Counted from the first letter of the stretch, positions 34,990 to 43,876 are shown. The stretch is 64,000 nucleotides of DNA from JABDGR01 sp964561455 (GCA_964561455.1 CAZLPS010000002.1:1-64000), one strand, 5' to 3'. The notes: generated from the sequence alone by a model not told the origin. Numbers and translations are program-made.

Positions 34990-35056
34990 GGCAAAGTGGT
35001 CCTACGGGGTTGGGTCCTTTTGCAACTGTGTCCGCTGCGTCTGCGTTGTCGATCTT

Positions 35057-35092
35057 TCGGACTCGTCGGACCTGTCCGACCTATCTGTCTCC
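35057..35092 (+). repeat. TCNGACNNG nonamer array downstream of gltX
   Basis: Units TCGGACTCG, TCGGACCTG, TCCGACCTA and TCTGTCTCC follow each other 67 bases after the gltX stop codon and 25 bases before the end of the convergent hpnD-hpnE gene. Confidence 0.75.
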
Positions 35093-35116
35093 TGCCTCCT
35101 GCTCCCCTTTTTCTCT

Positions 35117-37309
35117 TTACCCGTACCCATCCACCGCCCTTGCCGCCGCCTCTCCACTCAATGCCGCCCCTTCGAGGGTCGCCGGCAAGCCTGTATCCGT
35201 CCAATCCCCCGCCAAAAAGAAATTCCTCCACGCGGTCTTTGGCCCCGGGCGCACCGTCTCTGCCTCCGGCGTTGCCGCAAACGTCGCGTCCCTCGTCTTG
35301 ATCACCAACTCCCGCAAGAATTTTGCCTCCTTCACTGCCGGGAAAAATTTCTCCAACTCCGCCCGTACCGCTGCCAGGATATCATCGCTCTTCCGCGCCA
35401 GCCACGCGTCGCCCGCGGCGCTCATCGTGACCGCGTACAAAAACTCCCGCCCCTGGCGCTCGCGCGGCAAATGATCCGACCGGTCAAACACCCAGTGAAA
35501 CGGCGAATCCAGCAGCCCCGCAAACGGTGCGTCGAATAATTTTCTATCGCTCAGCAGGTGAATGTTCAAAATCCCCGCCGGCGAAATCTTTTCCAACGGT
35601 GAGCGCAGGTTCGCCCCTTCTGGTAGGAGCCCCCCTAGCGCCGTCCACGGCAGGGTCGAGATAAAAATATCCGCCACCACCGGCTCGCCCCGCGCCGTTG
35701 TCGCGCCCGCGACATCCGCGGTAAAATGCAACTGTCCAATCTGCGCCCCATAATGCAGCCCTCCCCCCGTCGCGCGCAACAGCAGCTCCGCCTCCGGCCG
35801 GAATAAATCGCTCAAGCCCACCCGCGAAAAGAAAATTGCCGAGTCCCCCTTCGCCCCAAACAGCGACCTTCGCAGCGTCTCGTACAGCAACCGCGCACTT
35901 GCTGTCTTCAACGGTTCATTGAGCGCCGCGAGGCAAAACGGCTCCCACAGCGCCCGCACCGCCCCCGCTGTCTGGTTCTGCCGCGCCAGCCAGGCGACTA
36001 CTGTCTCATGCGCGCTTGGCACGCCACCGAATTTAAGGGCAAAGCCCATCCGCAAAATCCCCAACCGGTCCGCAGTCGAGAGCTCGCGGAAATTAAATAA
36101 CCCCACGAGTAAATGGAACGGCGCCGGCATTCCCGCCGCCGCTAGTCGCGACCACTTCCCGCCCGGCGCCACGTAAGCTACATTCAACCCCACCGATTCC
36201 TCCAGCCGGTCCCGCGTCCCCAGCCGGGTCAGCAGGCGCAAAAACCCATGGTAGCAGCCCATGACAATGTGCTGGCCATTGTCGAGCGTCAGGCCGCTCG
36301 GTGCATCGCGCAGGCTGCACGCCCGCCCGCCCGGAAAACTCTTCGCTTCGTAGACATTCACTTGAAAACCCTGCTCGGCCAGCGCCAATGCCGCACTCAA
36401 TCCCGCCACGCCCGCGCCAAACACCGCCACGCGCTGCGGGCGCGCCAGCTTCGGCAATGGCCGGCGCACTGCCCGCCACACCCGGAAGTCCAGTTTCCGC
36501 TTTTGCAATTTGGTCAACTTCACCCGCTTCTCGGTCAATTGGAATCCCCCCGCGGCGATTTTCTCCAAAATCTCCTCATAACGCGCCCCCATGATCAGCG
36601 CCGCCAGCAGCTGCGGACGGTCCCCTGCGGGCAACAACCGCCGCGCCTTGTTAAAGAAATGCTTCGCTCGGAAATACTGCAGGCGGAACAACCGGGCGCA
36701 GGCGGGGTGCAGGTTCGGCGCGTCCAACTGCTCCACGGTCACGCCAAATGCCGCCAGCTCATCCAGCGGCAGGTACACCCGCCCATAAATCTTTTTGTCC
36801 TCGACCACATCACGCAAAATATTGGTCAACTGCAGGGCATACCCGAGGGCTTCGGCAAACTCCGGGCATTGTGGATCGTGGCAGCCAAAAATCTTGATGG
36901 ACACCAGCCCCACCGCCGAAGCCACCCCGTAGCAATAATGCCGCAGTTCCTCGAAGTTCGCATACGTTCGCGGCGCCAAGTCATGCGCCACGCCTTCCAC
37001 GATGTCATGTAGATTCTTGATTTCTATTCCATAGTACGGCACCAGCGGTGCGAGCAGCTTGGCCAGCGGCAGGGCCGGGGTATTTCCTGCGGCGATGGCG
37101 TGGAGTTCCGCCCGCCAGGTATCGAGCGCTGCCGCCTTCTCCGCCGTCGGCGTTCCGGTGTCGTCGGCGATGTCATCCACGGTCCGGCAAAAGTCATAGA
37201 AGACCGACATGGCGGCCCGCTCCGCCGGCTTGAGCCAGTAGAAGGAAGACGCCAGGTTGGATTTCGCCTGGGCCTCGGCGGAGGACGTGGTGGATGGGGG
37301 AAGGGCGAT
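35117..37309 (-). CDS. HpnD-HpnE fusion: presqualene diphosphate synthase and hydroxysqualene dehydroxylase
   Basis: A two-domain squalene enzyme of about 730 residues. Counted from the in-frame Met at 37210, residues 1-250 are a squalene/phytoene synthase domain with two Asp-rich motifs (VDDIADD, and NILRDVVEDK). Residues 260-697 are an FAD-dependent amine-oxidase-like domain starting with VFGAGVAGLSAAL. HpnC, HpnD and HpnE together convert farnesyl diphosphate to squalene. The Met at 37210 would remove conserved N-terminal sequence: the frame upstream encodes SNLASSFYWLKPAERAA, a normal HpnD start. That frame stays open to a stop at 37418 and has no ATG, GTG or TTG. The start is therefore unresolved; ATC at 37309 is the nearest codon with a CCTTCCCCC leader. 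Confidence 0.85.
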   Translation of the reverse strand: MALPPSTTSSAEAQAKSNLASSFYWLKPAERAAMSVFYDFCRTVDDIADDTGTPTAEKAAALDTWRAELHAIAAGNTPALPLAKLLAPLVPYYGIEIKNLHDIVEGVAHDLAPRTYANFEELRHYCYGVASAVGLVSIKIFGCHDPQCPEFAEALGYALQLTNILRDVVEDKKIYGRVYLPLDELAAFGVTVEQLDAPNLHPACARLFRLQYFRAKHFFNKARRLLPAGDRPQLLAALIMGARYEEILEKIAAGGFQLTEKRVKLTKLQKRKLDFRVWRAVRRPLPKLARPQRVAVFGAGVAGLSAALALAEQGFQVNVYEAKSFPGGRACSLRDAPSGLTLDNGQHIVMGCYHGFLRLLTRLGTRDRLEESVGLNVAYVAPGGKWSRLAAAGMPAPFHLLVGLFNFRELSTADRLGILRMGFALKFGGVPSAHETVVAWLARQNQTAGAVRALWEPFCLAALNEPLKTASARLLYETLRRSLFGAKGDSAIFFSRVGLSDLFRPEAELLLRATGGGLHYGAQIGQLHFTADVAGATTARGEPVVADIFISTLPWTALGGLLPEGANLRSPLEKISPAGILNIHLLSDRKLFDAPFAGLLDSPFHWVFDRSDHLPRERQGREFLYAVTMSAAGDAWLARKSDDILAAVRAELEKFFPAVKEAKFLRELVIKTRDATFAATPEAETVRPGPKTAWRNFFLAGDWTDTGLPATLEGAALSGEAAARAVDGYG

Positions 37310-37334
37310 GGGGGAAGGGCGTAGGGGGTGGAAA
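37293..37334. repeat. heptamer array with a perfect 14-bp tandem duplication at the hpnD start region
   Basis: On the plus strand GATGGGG and GAAGGGC alternate twice, giving a perfect 14-bp direct duplication at 37293-37320, followed by GTAGGGG and GTGGAAA. The ATG at 37392 is out of frame with hpnD. Loss of one 14-bp copy (or gain of 7 bp) would bring it into frame with no stop codon between. Confidence 0.75.
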
Positions 37335-37473
37335 GCCGGGAGAAGGATTTTTGGGGCGAGGGAACAATGGAGCAGAGAGGCGGAAAAAGCATGAGCGATG
37401 AAGGATGAATCTGGAAGCTAGAAGTTGGCATTATGCCGCCGCCGCATTGCCCGACCCCTGAATCTTACACCCA

Positions 37474-38367
37474 CTATCTTCCTGCTTTTTTCCTCGGAAA
37501 GAACGCTTTTCCGAGCAACCTCACCTTGTCCCAGGTCCCGATCGCCGGCCTTGACTTCAACGTGTCAAACTCTTGTCTCGCCACCGCATCCAAAATCGCG
37601 CTTCCGCCGAGCCACGTCACGCGGATCTCGAGACTCAACGGCCATTTTAGTGACTCCGGCAATGGCCGTCCCAACTCAAACAAGCCGCGGGTCCGCTCCA
37701 CCTGGTATCGCAGACATTCCCGTAGCCCCGGCGACGCCGTGGCCGCCGCAAAATCCCACTCTGTTACGCAAAACCGCCCCCAATCTTCCTGCGGTACATA
37801 CACCCGGCCCTTTTTCCAGTCCACCGCCACGTCCTGCCAAAAATTAGCCAGTTGCAGCGCCGTGCAAATTGCGTCCGACTCCGCAAACCGCTTTTCGTCT
37901 TGATACCCATGCAACAGCAGCACCAGCCGTCCGACCGGGTTTGCGCTCCGGCGGCAATAGTCGAGCAAATCGGCCTGGGTGGCATAGCGTTTAACCGTTA
38001 CGTCCTGGGTGAAGGCCGAGAGCAAATCCCGGAAGAGCGAAAGGGGCAGTGCGTATTGTCTCCTGGTGTCGGCCACGGCCAAAAAAATCCACTCCCATTC
38101 TGGCGGCGTCGGCTCCCCCCGTTCGCTGGCCAGGAGGGCATTATCAAAATCCCGCAGGCGCATCAGGCGCTCTTCGGTGGAGAGAATCGCGCCCCCGGGC
38201 CGGTCGACCCCCTCGTCCGCAATGTCATCCGCCGTGCGGGCAAAGGCGTAGACGGCACTTACGGCAGGTCGCAAACGCCGCGGCACCATCCGCGCCACGG
38301 GAAAATTCTCGTAGTGTGAACGCGTAAGCGCCAAGCAACGGGAGTAGGCGTCGGAAAGTTGCATCAA
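37474..38367 (-). CDS. hpnC: hydroxysqualene synthase HpnC
   Basis: A 297-residue all-helical trans-isoprenyl diphosphate synthase of the squalene/phytoene synthase family. The two Asp-rich motifs are TADDIADEG (about residue 44) and QLANFWQDVAVDWKKGRVYVP (about residue 160). HpnC converts presqualene diphosphate to hydroxysqualene, between HpnD and HpnE. It is upstream of the hpnD-hpnE fusion on the same strand (gap of about 160 bases), so the three activities form one squalene operon. No squalene-hopene cyclase gene is in the window. The assignment to HpnC rather than HpnD rests on order and on the FWQDVAVDW motif. Confidence 0.88.
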   Translation of the reverse strand: MMQLSDAYSRCLALTRSHYENFPVARMVPRRLRPAVSAVYAFARTADDIADEGVDRPGGAILSTEERLMRLRDFDNALLASERGEPTPPEWEWIFLAVADTRRQYALPLSLFRDLLSAFTQDVTVKRYATQADLLDYCRRSANPVGRLVLLLHGYQDEKRFAESDAICTALQLANFWQDVAVDWKKGRVYVPQEDWGRFCVTEWDFAAATASPGLRECLRYQVERTRGLFELGRPLPESLKWPLSLEIRVTWLGGSAILDAVARQEFDTLKSRPAIGTWDKVRLLGKAFFPRKKAGR

Positions 38368-38708
38368 TTAAGAAGGTGGAAGGTAAAAGTTAGAATGCAA
38401 ACGCTCAACGCTTAAAGCATAGCGATTTAGGCATAATTCAAACACGTGAATTCTGTTTCCCTGTTCTTCGCTCCAGCTTCCAGCTTCCACCGATCGCCAC
38501 CCACGGATCGCAAAACAGCAATCCTTCTTTCCCCTCATCGATTCAAATAACTGAAGTTTGAAAATTGAAATTCTGCCCCGCCCCCTTTTACCATTCAAGG
38601 CCCTTATTCCCATTGCGCCTCAGTGCCAATTCAACCAAACCCCGGTCACCAAGCACTAAAACTCTTGCGGTTATCGCATCTAACGCATAGACAACACCTT
38701 TTAAACTC
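38368..38708. other. intergenic region between divergent hpnC and the exporter operon
   Basis: This 341-base stretch has no convincing gene. It contains the inverted heptamer pair at 38375-38491 and must hold both divergent promoters, but I see no clear -35/-10 pair. The plus strand from about 38540 to 38700 shows nothing recognisable. Confidence 0.6.
38375..38491. repeat. inverted microrepeat pair upstream of hpnC
   Basis: GGTGGAAG at 38375-38382 is the reverse complement of CTTCCACC at 38484-38491, which ends a heptamer array (CCAGCTT twice, then CCACC). Read on the minus strand, the pair lies in the hpnC leader, and one arm ends about eight bases before the ATG at 38367. Confidence 0.55.
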
Positions 38709-40067
38709 GTGAGCTCCAATTGTTACAGGATTACGCCGGGGCGGAATGCCCTTGGTCTGGCTGTCGGTTGTTTCGCCTTGTTGTTTCCCTGCTTGGCCTG
38801 GGCCCAACAACCCGGGCATTCCCGACCGCAGCCGATTGTTTCCACCCCGTTTTCGGGTGGGGTGACGGCGCAAGGGCGGATTGTGCCGTTGGGTGGCGTG
38901 GTACGCGTGGCTGCGCCGGCGGGGTCCACGGGCCAGGCGATGGTGGACCAGTTATTGGTCAAGCAAGGGGACACGGTGACGACTGGCCAGTTGCTCGCGG
39001 TGTTGCACGGGAAGGGACTATTGGATGCCCAGGTGGATGCGGCCGTTCATGACCAAGCTACTGCAGTTGCCGCACTGGCCCAGGCGGGCGCCACCCAAGC
39101 CCACGCGACCGCCGAAATTCAAGTGCAGGTGGCGGATTTGGAGGGTCGCGCGGCCATTGCCGATGCCACCGCCCATCATGCCGCGGTCGTGAGTCAATTG
39201 GCGCTGGACGAGGCAAAGGGCGACGAAGCGACCGCCAAAATAGCCGTGGAAACCGCGAAACGTTTTCAACTGACTGTGCAAGCGGCGACGGCCGCGAACG
39301 TGGCACTCGCCCAAGCCCAGCTGGATATTATTCCGAAAAGCCGGGTGGAGCGTCCGGTGGCTGCCGCGCAATTGGAGGCGGCCAAGGCGGAAAAGATTCG
39401 CGGGGACGCAGAGGCGGCGGGTCAGGTTGAGCAGGCCCAGGCGAAGGCGGATTTGGCAGCCATTCATGTGCATCAAGTGGAGGCCGCGCTGATTGTCGAG
39501 CCCGCTCCGGACGATCTTTCGAAATTGGCCCCGGTGCAGGCCGAAGCACGGGCGGCCCGTGCAAGCGCCGCGGCGGCGGCAAAGCTGCTCGAATCCGTGC
39601 AGGCGGAGCGTGTGCCTGTTTTGGCGGCCGCGCAGGCGCGGGTGGAAGCGGCGGAATCTGCTCTCGCCGTGGCCCGCTCGCAACTGGCCATGAGCGAGGT
39701 CCGCGCCCCGGCGGCGGGGAAAGTTTTGGCGGTCCTGGCGCGGGCGGGCGAAGCGGTGGGTCCGGCGGGGTTGCTGCAACTGGGCGACACCCATGAAATC
39801 AATGTGGATGCGCTGGTGTACATTGATGATCTGCCAGGAGTCCACGTCGGCCAAAAAACGCTGACCACTGGCTCGGCGCTGCCGGACGACGGGTTGTTCG
39901 GCTCGGTGGTTGAAATCAGCCCAACCGTGGTGGCGAATACGCTGCCGAACACGGACCCGACGGTATTTTCCGACCAGCCGGTCGTGCTGGTGAAAGTGCG
40001 GCTGGACAACCCGGCGCCGGCTGCCAACTTGATCAACGGTCAAGTGAAGGTACAATTCGCCCCATGA
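38709..40067 (+). CDS. HlyD/DevB-type ABC exporter membrane fusion protein
   Basis: A 452-residue periplasmic adaptor with a GTG start. Residues 1-32 form a signal peptide (ALGLAVGCFALLFPCLAWA). A lipoyl half-domain (LLVKQGDTVTTGQLLAVLHG, about 78-97) is followed by a long Ala/Gln-rich coiled-coil hairpin (about 105-325). The second lipoyl half (VRAPAAGKVLAVLARAGEAVG) and a beta-barrel region complete it. This order is the DevB pattern. It would link the DevC permease to an outer-membrane channel. It overlaps the next gene by ATGA, so the three exporter genes form one operon. Confidence 0.85.
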   Translation: MSSNCYRITPGRNALGLAVGCFALLFPCLAWAQQPGHSRPQPIVSTPFSGGVTAQGRIVPLGGVVRVAAPAGSTGQAMVDQLLVKQGDTVTTGQLLAVLHGKGLLDAQVDAAVHDQATAVAALAQAGATQAHATAEIQVQVADLEGRAAIADATAHHAAVVSQLALDEAKGDEATAKIAVETAKRFQLTVQAATAANVALAQAQLDIIPKSRVERPVAAAQLEAAKAEKIRGDAEAAGQVEQAQAKADLAAIHVHQVEAALIVEPAPDDLSKLAPVQAEARAARASAAAAAKLLESVQAERVPVLAAAQARVEAAESALAVARSQLAMSEVRAPAAGKVLAVLARAGEAVGPAGLLQLGDTHEINVDALVYIDDLPGVHVGQKTLTTGSALPDDGLFGSVVEISPTVVANTLPNTDPTVFSDQPVVLVKVRLDNPAPAANLINGQVKVQFAP

Positions 40068-41272
40068 CCCGGCCCGCCACGCGGAAGATGCGCCCGCCTG
40101 CGGAGTGGATATTTCCGCTCGGCATTCCGCTGTCCTGGCGCCAACTGGTGCAGGAGAAGAAGCGATTCGCGGCGGCGGTGGCGGGCATTACCGTGGCCGT
40201 GGCAATGATGCTCTTTCAAGTCGGCCTGCAATCGGCGTTGTTCGCCCAGGTCGTGGCGCCCATTAAACAGATGCGGGCGGACGTGGTGCTGATCAGCTCA
40301 CAATTTGAATACCTGGGCAGCAGCCATGAGTTTCCCCGGGCGCGGTTGTTCTCGGCGCAGGGATATGATGATTCGGTTGTCGGCGCAACCAGTTTGAATC
40401 TCGGGAGCCTGCCATTTAAGAACCCAGAGTCCGGTCGGGCGCGCGACATCTTTTGCCTCGCCTTCAATCCCACGGAAGAACCGTTTACAAACCCGGAGAT
40501 CCTCGCCCAGCAGGACAAGCTCAAGCTCTCGGGGGCCATCCTGTTCGACCGGCTCTCGCGCACGGACTACGGTCCGGTGCCGAAGCTGCTCGCAGCGAAC
40601 AATGGGGCCATCAACACCGAAGTGGACGACCATCACGTGCAGATCGCGGGCTTGTTTGACATGGGCGTGACCTTTGCCGCCGATGGCAATGTGCTCATGG
40701 GGCGCGACACTTACCTAAAGATCATGCCCAGCGCGCGGGCGGACCAAATCAGCCTCGGCCTGCTCACCCTCAAGCCGGGTGCCGATGCGGAAGCCGTCGC
40801 GGCGAAAATGGACAAGCGCCTGCCAGATGATGTGCAGGCGCTAAGCTACACCCAATTCCTCGCCAAGGAAGAAGGGTATTGGACGGAGCGCACCCCCATT
40901 GGGTTTGTCATCACGGCCTCGATGCTGGTCTCGCTTCTGGTCGGCGCGGTGATTGTCTACCAGATTCTCTATACGGACGTAACCGACCATTTGCCGGAGT
41001 ACGCCACGCTGAAATCCATCGGGTTTACCGACGGCTATTTCATCAAACTCGTGCTGCAGGAGTCGGTGATCCTTTCGGTGTTCGGATTTGTGCCGGGGCT
41101 CGGGCTGGCCGCGGGGCTGTATTGGGCGACGCGGACGTACGGACACATGCCGGCGCATTTGACGGCGCCGAATGTCGGGATGGTGTTCGGGCTGGCACTG
41201 GCGATGTGTTTGATGGCAGGAGCACTGGCGACGCGGAAGCTGCGCAAGGCAAACCCGGCGGACATCGTCTGA
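40064..41272 (+). CDS. DevC-type ABC transporter permease (FtsX-like)
   Basis: A 402-residue permease. One N-terminal transmembrane helix (about 36-58) is followed by a large extracytoplasmic domain (about 60-275) and three more helices at the C terminus (about 283-310, 340-365 and 372-395). This is the FtsX/MacB-like layout of the DevC family. LKSIGFTDGYFIKLVLQESV marks the cytoplasmic coupling region. It overlaps the membrane fusion gene by four bases, and its stop codon overlaps a possible in-frame ATG for the ATPase at 41272. DevBCA exporters move glycolipids or other envelope molecules in cyanobacteria; the cargo here is unknown. Confidence 0.87.
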   Translation: MTRPATRKMRPPAEWIFPLGIPLSWRQLVQEKKRFAAAVAGITVAVAMMLFQVGLQSALFAQVVAPIKQMRADVVLISSQFEYLGSSHEFPRARLFSAQGYDDSVVGATSLNLGSLPFKNPESGRARDIFCLAFNPTEEPFTNPEILAQQDKLKLSGAILFDRLSRTDYGPVPKLLAANNGAINTEVDDHHVQIAGLFDMGVTFAADGNVLMGRDTYLKIMPSARADQISLGLLTLKPGADAEAVAAKMDKRLPDDVQALSYTQFLAKEEGYWTERTPIGFVITASMLVSLLVGAVIVYQILYTDVTDHLPEYATLKSIGFTDGYFIKLVLQESVILSVFGFVPGLGLAAGLYWATRTYGHMPAHLTAPNVGMVFGLALAMCLMAGALATRKLRKANPADIV

Positions 41273-41298
41273 TGAAAAATTCAAAATTTCGCGTTCCC

Positions 41299-42164
41299 AT
41301 GTCCCCCATCATCCAAGTTCGCGACTTGCACCATTCCTTCACCGAGGGGACGGTGACCAAAGAGGTGTTGCATGGGATTGACGCCGAGTTCGCGCCCGGG
41401 GAGATCTGCCTCATCATGGGGCCCTCGGGTTCCGGGAAGACGACACTCTTAAAACTCATCGGCGGGCAGCGGGCCGTGCAGCACGGGAGCCTGGTGGTCG
41501 CGGGGCAGGAATTATTCGCCGCGCGCCAGCGGGACCTCGTCGCCGTGCGGCGGAAAATCGGGTTTATCTTTCAGGCGCATCACTTGATCGAGTCGCTGTC
41601 CGTGTGCCAGAATGTGCAGATGCCGTTGAGCTTCGATGACGGCGAAACNNNNNNNNNNNNNNNNNNNNNNNNNNNNNNNNNNNNNNNNNNNNNNNNNNNN
41701 NNNNNNNNNNNNNNNNNNNNNNNNNNNNNNNNNNNNNNNNNNNNNNNNCGCTGTCCGTGTGCCAGAATGTGCAGATGCCGTTGAGCTTCGATGACGGCGA
41801 AACGGGCGCGACGTCCCGGGCGCGGGCGATGGAACTGCTCGAGCGCGTGGGTATCGCCGAACACGCGAAGAAGCATCCAAGTCATCTTTCGGGCGGACAG
41901 AAGCAGCGCGTGGCCATTGCCCGGGCGCTCGTGCGCCGGCCGGAAATCATTCTCGCCGACGAGCCCACCGCCTCCCTCGACGGCGCCACGGGCCGGGAAG
42001 TCGTAAATCTAATTCAAAAACTGGCCAAGGAATCAGGCTGCACCATCGTTCTGGTAACGCACGACACGCGGATTTTGGACATCGCAGATCGGCTGGTGCA
42101 TTTGGTGGACGGGCGGATGAAGAAGGTAGCTGGGAGCGCGGAGCTGGGAGCGGGGAGTCACTGA
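41299..42164 (+). CDS. DevA-type ABC transporter ATP-binding protein, interrupted by an artificial scaffold gap
   Basis: Walker A GPSGSGKT and the Q-loop region FIFQAHHL lie before the gap; the LSGGQKQR signature, Walker B IILADEPTASLD and the switch His in VTHDTR lie after it. The bases at 41594-41648 and 41749-41803 are the same 55 bases, so the 100 N (41649-41748) join two overlapping contigs. Removing the N run and one 55-base copy leaves 711 bases, an intact 236-residue ATPase in one frame. The ATG at 41299 follows GCGTTCCC; the alternative ATG at 41272 overlaps the permease stop. The last residues come from a GGAGCGCGGAGC-type repeat. Confidence 0.9.
41649..41748. other. assembly gap (100 N) flanked by a 55-bp exact duplicate
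   Basis: The run of 100 N is a placeholder. The 55 bases before it (41594-41648) are identical to the 55 bases after it (41749-41803), as expected when two contigs overlapping by one k-mer are scaffolded without merging. Confidence 0.95.
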
Positions 42165-42208
42165 GACCCTGCGGGAGTCTGCTTACAGTATGCGACATGG
42201 CTTAAAGG

Positions 42209-42928
42209 TCATCCTGCCAAATTCTTCCGAAGCAAGATTTCCACCCAGGCAAAGTCCTCCGGATGCGTGAGCTTTGGATTGGGCGAGCTATTTTCGACAA
42301 TCGTCACCGGGTGGTTCAATAGCGCCGCCGCAGCGACATCGTCCGTCACGCGAAGCTTTTGGGCGCGAACTTTCGCATAGGCTTTCACGATCAATTCGCG
42401 GGAAAAGGCTTGCGGGGTTTCCATGGCCCAGAGGAGGTCGCGCTGGAGATCGCGGGTTTTCAAATTGCGCAGGTTTTTGCCCTCTTGCGACGAAACTTGC
42501 TTAATGGTGTCGGTGACGCGATGGGCCAGGACGGCTGCGCCATCGGCGGCAACTGCCGCAGCCAGGGCACTGAGGCTGGCGACCGTAATCAGCGGGCGCG
42601 CGCAGTCATGGATGAAGACGTTCTCCACCTCAGACGGCACCGCTTGCAGGCCGTTAAACACGGAATCCTGGCGCTCGGCGCCGCCCACCGTGAAAAGGAT
42701 TTTGACCGGCGGAATTTTGCACCGGTCCGCCACCGCCGTGATGGCGGCCATCTGGGCGGCGTCGCGGACCACGAAAATGAAATAATCCACCACGCCAGCG
42801 GCGAGAAATGCTTGTAACGAATACCACAGGGCCGGCTTGCCGGCCAGTGGCGCGAGCACCTTGTCGGCGACGGTCCCTCGCATACGATGGGCGCGCCCGG
42901 CACAAAGTAAAATGGCGGCGTTGGACAT
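42209..42928 (-). CDS. ispD: 2-C-methyl-D-erythritol 4-phosphate cytidylyltransferase
   Basis: A 239-residue nucleotidyltransferase of the MEP isoprenoid pathway, converting MEP and CTP to CDP-ME in the cytoplasm. The N-terminal CTP-binding motif is LCAGRAHRMRGTVADKVLAPLAGKP (the usual form is AAGxGxR...K). The VFIHDCARPL segment carries the conserved acidic and Arg residues, and RDLLWAMETPQAF is the family's substrate block. It supplies isopentenyl units that the nearby HpnC/D/E proteins would use. It is convergent with the exporter operon. Confidence 0.9.
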   Translation of the reverse strand: MSNAAILLCAGRAHRMRGTVADKVLAPLAGKPALWYSLQAFLAAGVVDYFIFVVRDAAQMAAITAVADRCKIPPVKILFTVGGAERQDSVFNGLQAVPSEVENVFIHDCARPLITVASLSALAAAVAADGAAVLAHRVTDTIKQVSSQEGKNLRNLKTRDLQRDLLWAMETPQAFSRELIVKAYAKVRAQKLRVTDDVAAAALLNHPVTIVENSSPNPKLTHPEDFAWVEILLRKNLAG

Positions 42929-42941
42929 TAAGGCAAAAAAT

Positions 42942-42969
42942 TGAATTTTGAATTACGAATTATGAAAAG
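42942..42969. repeat. AT-rich heptamer array upstream of ispD
   Basis: Units TGAATTT, TGAATTA, CGAATTA and TGAAAAG stand 13 bases upstream of the ispD start. The sequence is close to the right arm of the repeat at 16817-16852 (TTTGAAT, TACAAAT, TACGAAA read in reverse). Confidence 0.6.
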
Positions 42970-43084
42970 GGAACGATTGCAGAAGTTGGACCACGGAGGG
43001 CACCGAGAGCGGGGAAGGGGCAGTTTTTACCGGTTATGGTTTTGAACAGACTCGCATTTTCTGAAATCTCTGGGTTCACATGCT

Positions 43085-43798
43085 TTAGTTCATCTCTGCC
43101 CGAATTGCCGCCAGGGTGGCGCGCGGGTCTTTAGCCTGCAGCAGTGGTCGGCCCACGACGATAAAGTCCGCTCCAGCGGCAGCCGCTTCGGCCGGGGTCA
43201 TGGCGCGCTTTTGGTCTCCAGCCTCGGCCCCGGTCGGGCGGATGCCCGGGGTGATCAGCAGGGGCCGACGGCCAAATTTAGCGCGCAGCGCAGGCAATTC
43301 CATCGGTGAACAGATGAGACCGGGGACGCCCGAGTCGAGGGCCAGGCCCGCGAGACGGGCAACTTGGGCACCGGCCCCGTCACCGACCCCGGTCGCGGCC
43401 AAGCCGGCATCGTCCAGCGACGTGAGGACGGTAACCGCCAAGAGCAGGAGATTCGGATTGGTTTCATGGGCGGCGGCGACCGCCTGGCGGAGCATTTCCG
43501 ATCCGCCGGCGGCATGGATGGTCAGCAAGTCGCACGGGCGTCCGCGGAGGCTGCGAATGGCGGAAGCGACGGTATTCGGAATGTCATGAAGTTTCAGGTC
43601 GAGAAAGATGCGGTGGCCACGGGCCGCGATTTCATCGAGAAGGCCCGGGCCCTCGCGGACGAACATCTGGAGTCCAATTTTGACCCAGCGAAGGTCGCCG
43701 CCGACGCGGTCTAGAAATGCCAGGGCCTCGGCGCGGGTAGGCACATCGAGGGCCAGAATCACATCGCAAGGCTTGGTGGCGGTGGCAGACGCAGGCAT
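43085..43798 (-). CDS. pyrF: orotidine 5'-phosphate decarboxylase
   Basis: A 237-residue beta/alpha barrel that makes UMP from OMP. The N-terminal ALDVPTRAEAL strand, the catalytic DLKLHDIPNT motif (Asp-Lys-x-x-Asp, about residue 67) and the C-terminal ITPGIRP and VVGRPL phosphate-binding segments are all present. The length is normal. Its leader holds a strong hairpin (43814-43876). It is transcribed away from the tRNA-Ala gene. Confidence 0.95.
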   Translation of the reverse strand: MPASATATKPCDVILALDVPTRAEALAFLDRVGGDLRWVKIGLQMFVREGPGLLDEIAARGHRIFLDLKLHDIPNTVASAIRSLRGRPCDLLTIHAAGGSEMLRQAVAAAHETNPNLLLLAVTVLTSLDDAGLAATGVGDGAGAQVARLAGLALDSGVPGLICSPMELPALRAKFGRRPLLITPGIRPTGAEAGDQKRAMTPAEAAAAGADFIVVGRPLLQAKDPRATLAAIRAEMN

Positions 43799-43813
43799 GG
43801 TGGTAATGAGTGT

Positions 43814-43876
43814 ATTGCTATACTGTTGAATTGGTTACGAACCTCGCAAGGCTCAACCATTCAACCATACAGCAAT
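43814..43876. repeat. hairpin with long imperfect stem upstream of pyrF
   Basis: The arm 43814-43836 (ATTGCTATACTGTTGAATTGG...) is nearly complementary to 43855-43876, with a stem of about 22 bases and a few mismatches around an 18-base loop. The loop itself contains a short complementary pair. The arm nearest the gene ends 15 bases upstream of the pyrF ATG. Confidence 0.75.

Noticed and set aside
37024..37431. 135-residue ORF overlapping the hpnD start, as an independent small gene
   Set aside because: Its downstream half is the shadow of hpnD; only its ATG at 37392 is of interest, as a possible out-of-frame start for hpnD.
41594..41803. A genuine tandem duplication inside the ABC ATPase gene
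   Set aside because: The two copies are identical, separated only by exactly 100 N, and merging them gives a normal-length protein; a contig overlap explains it better.
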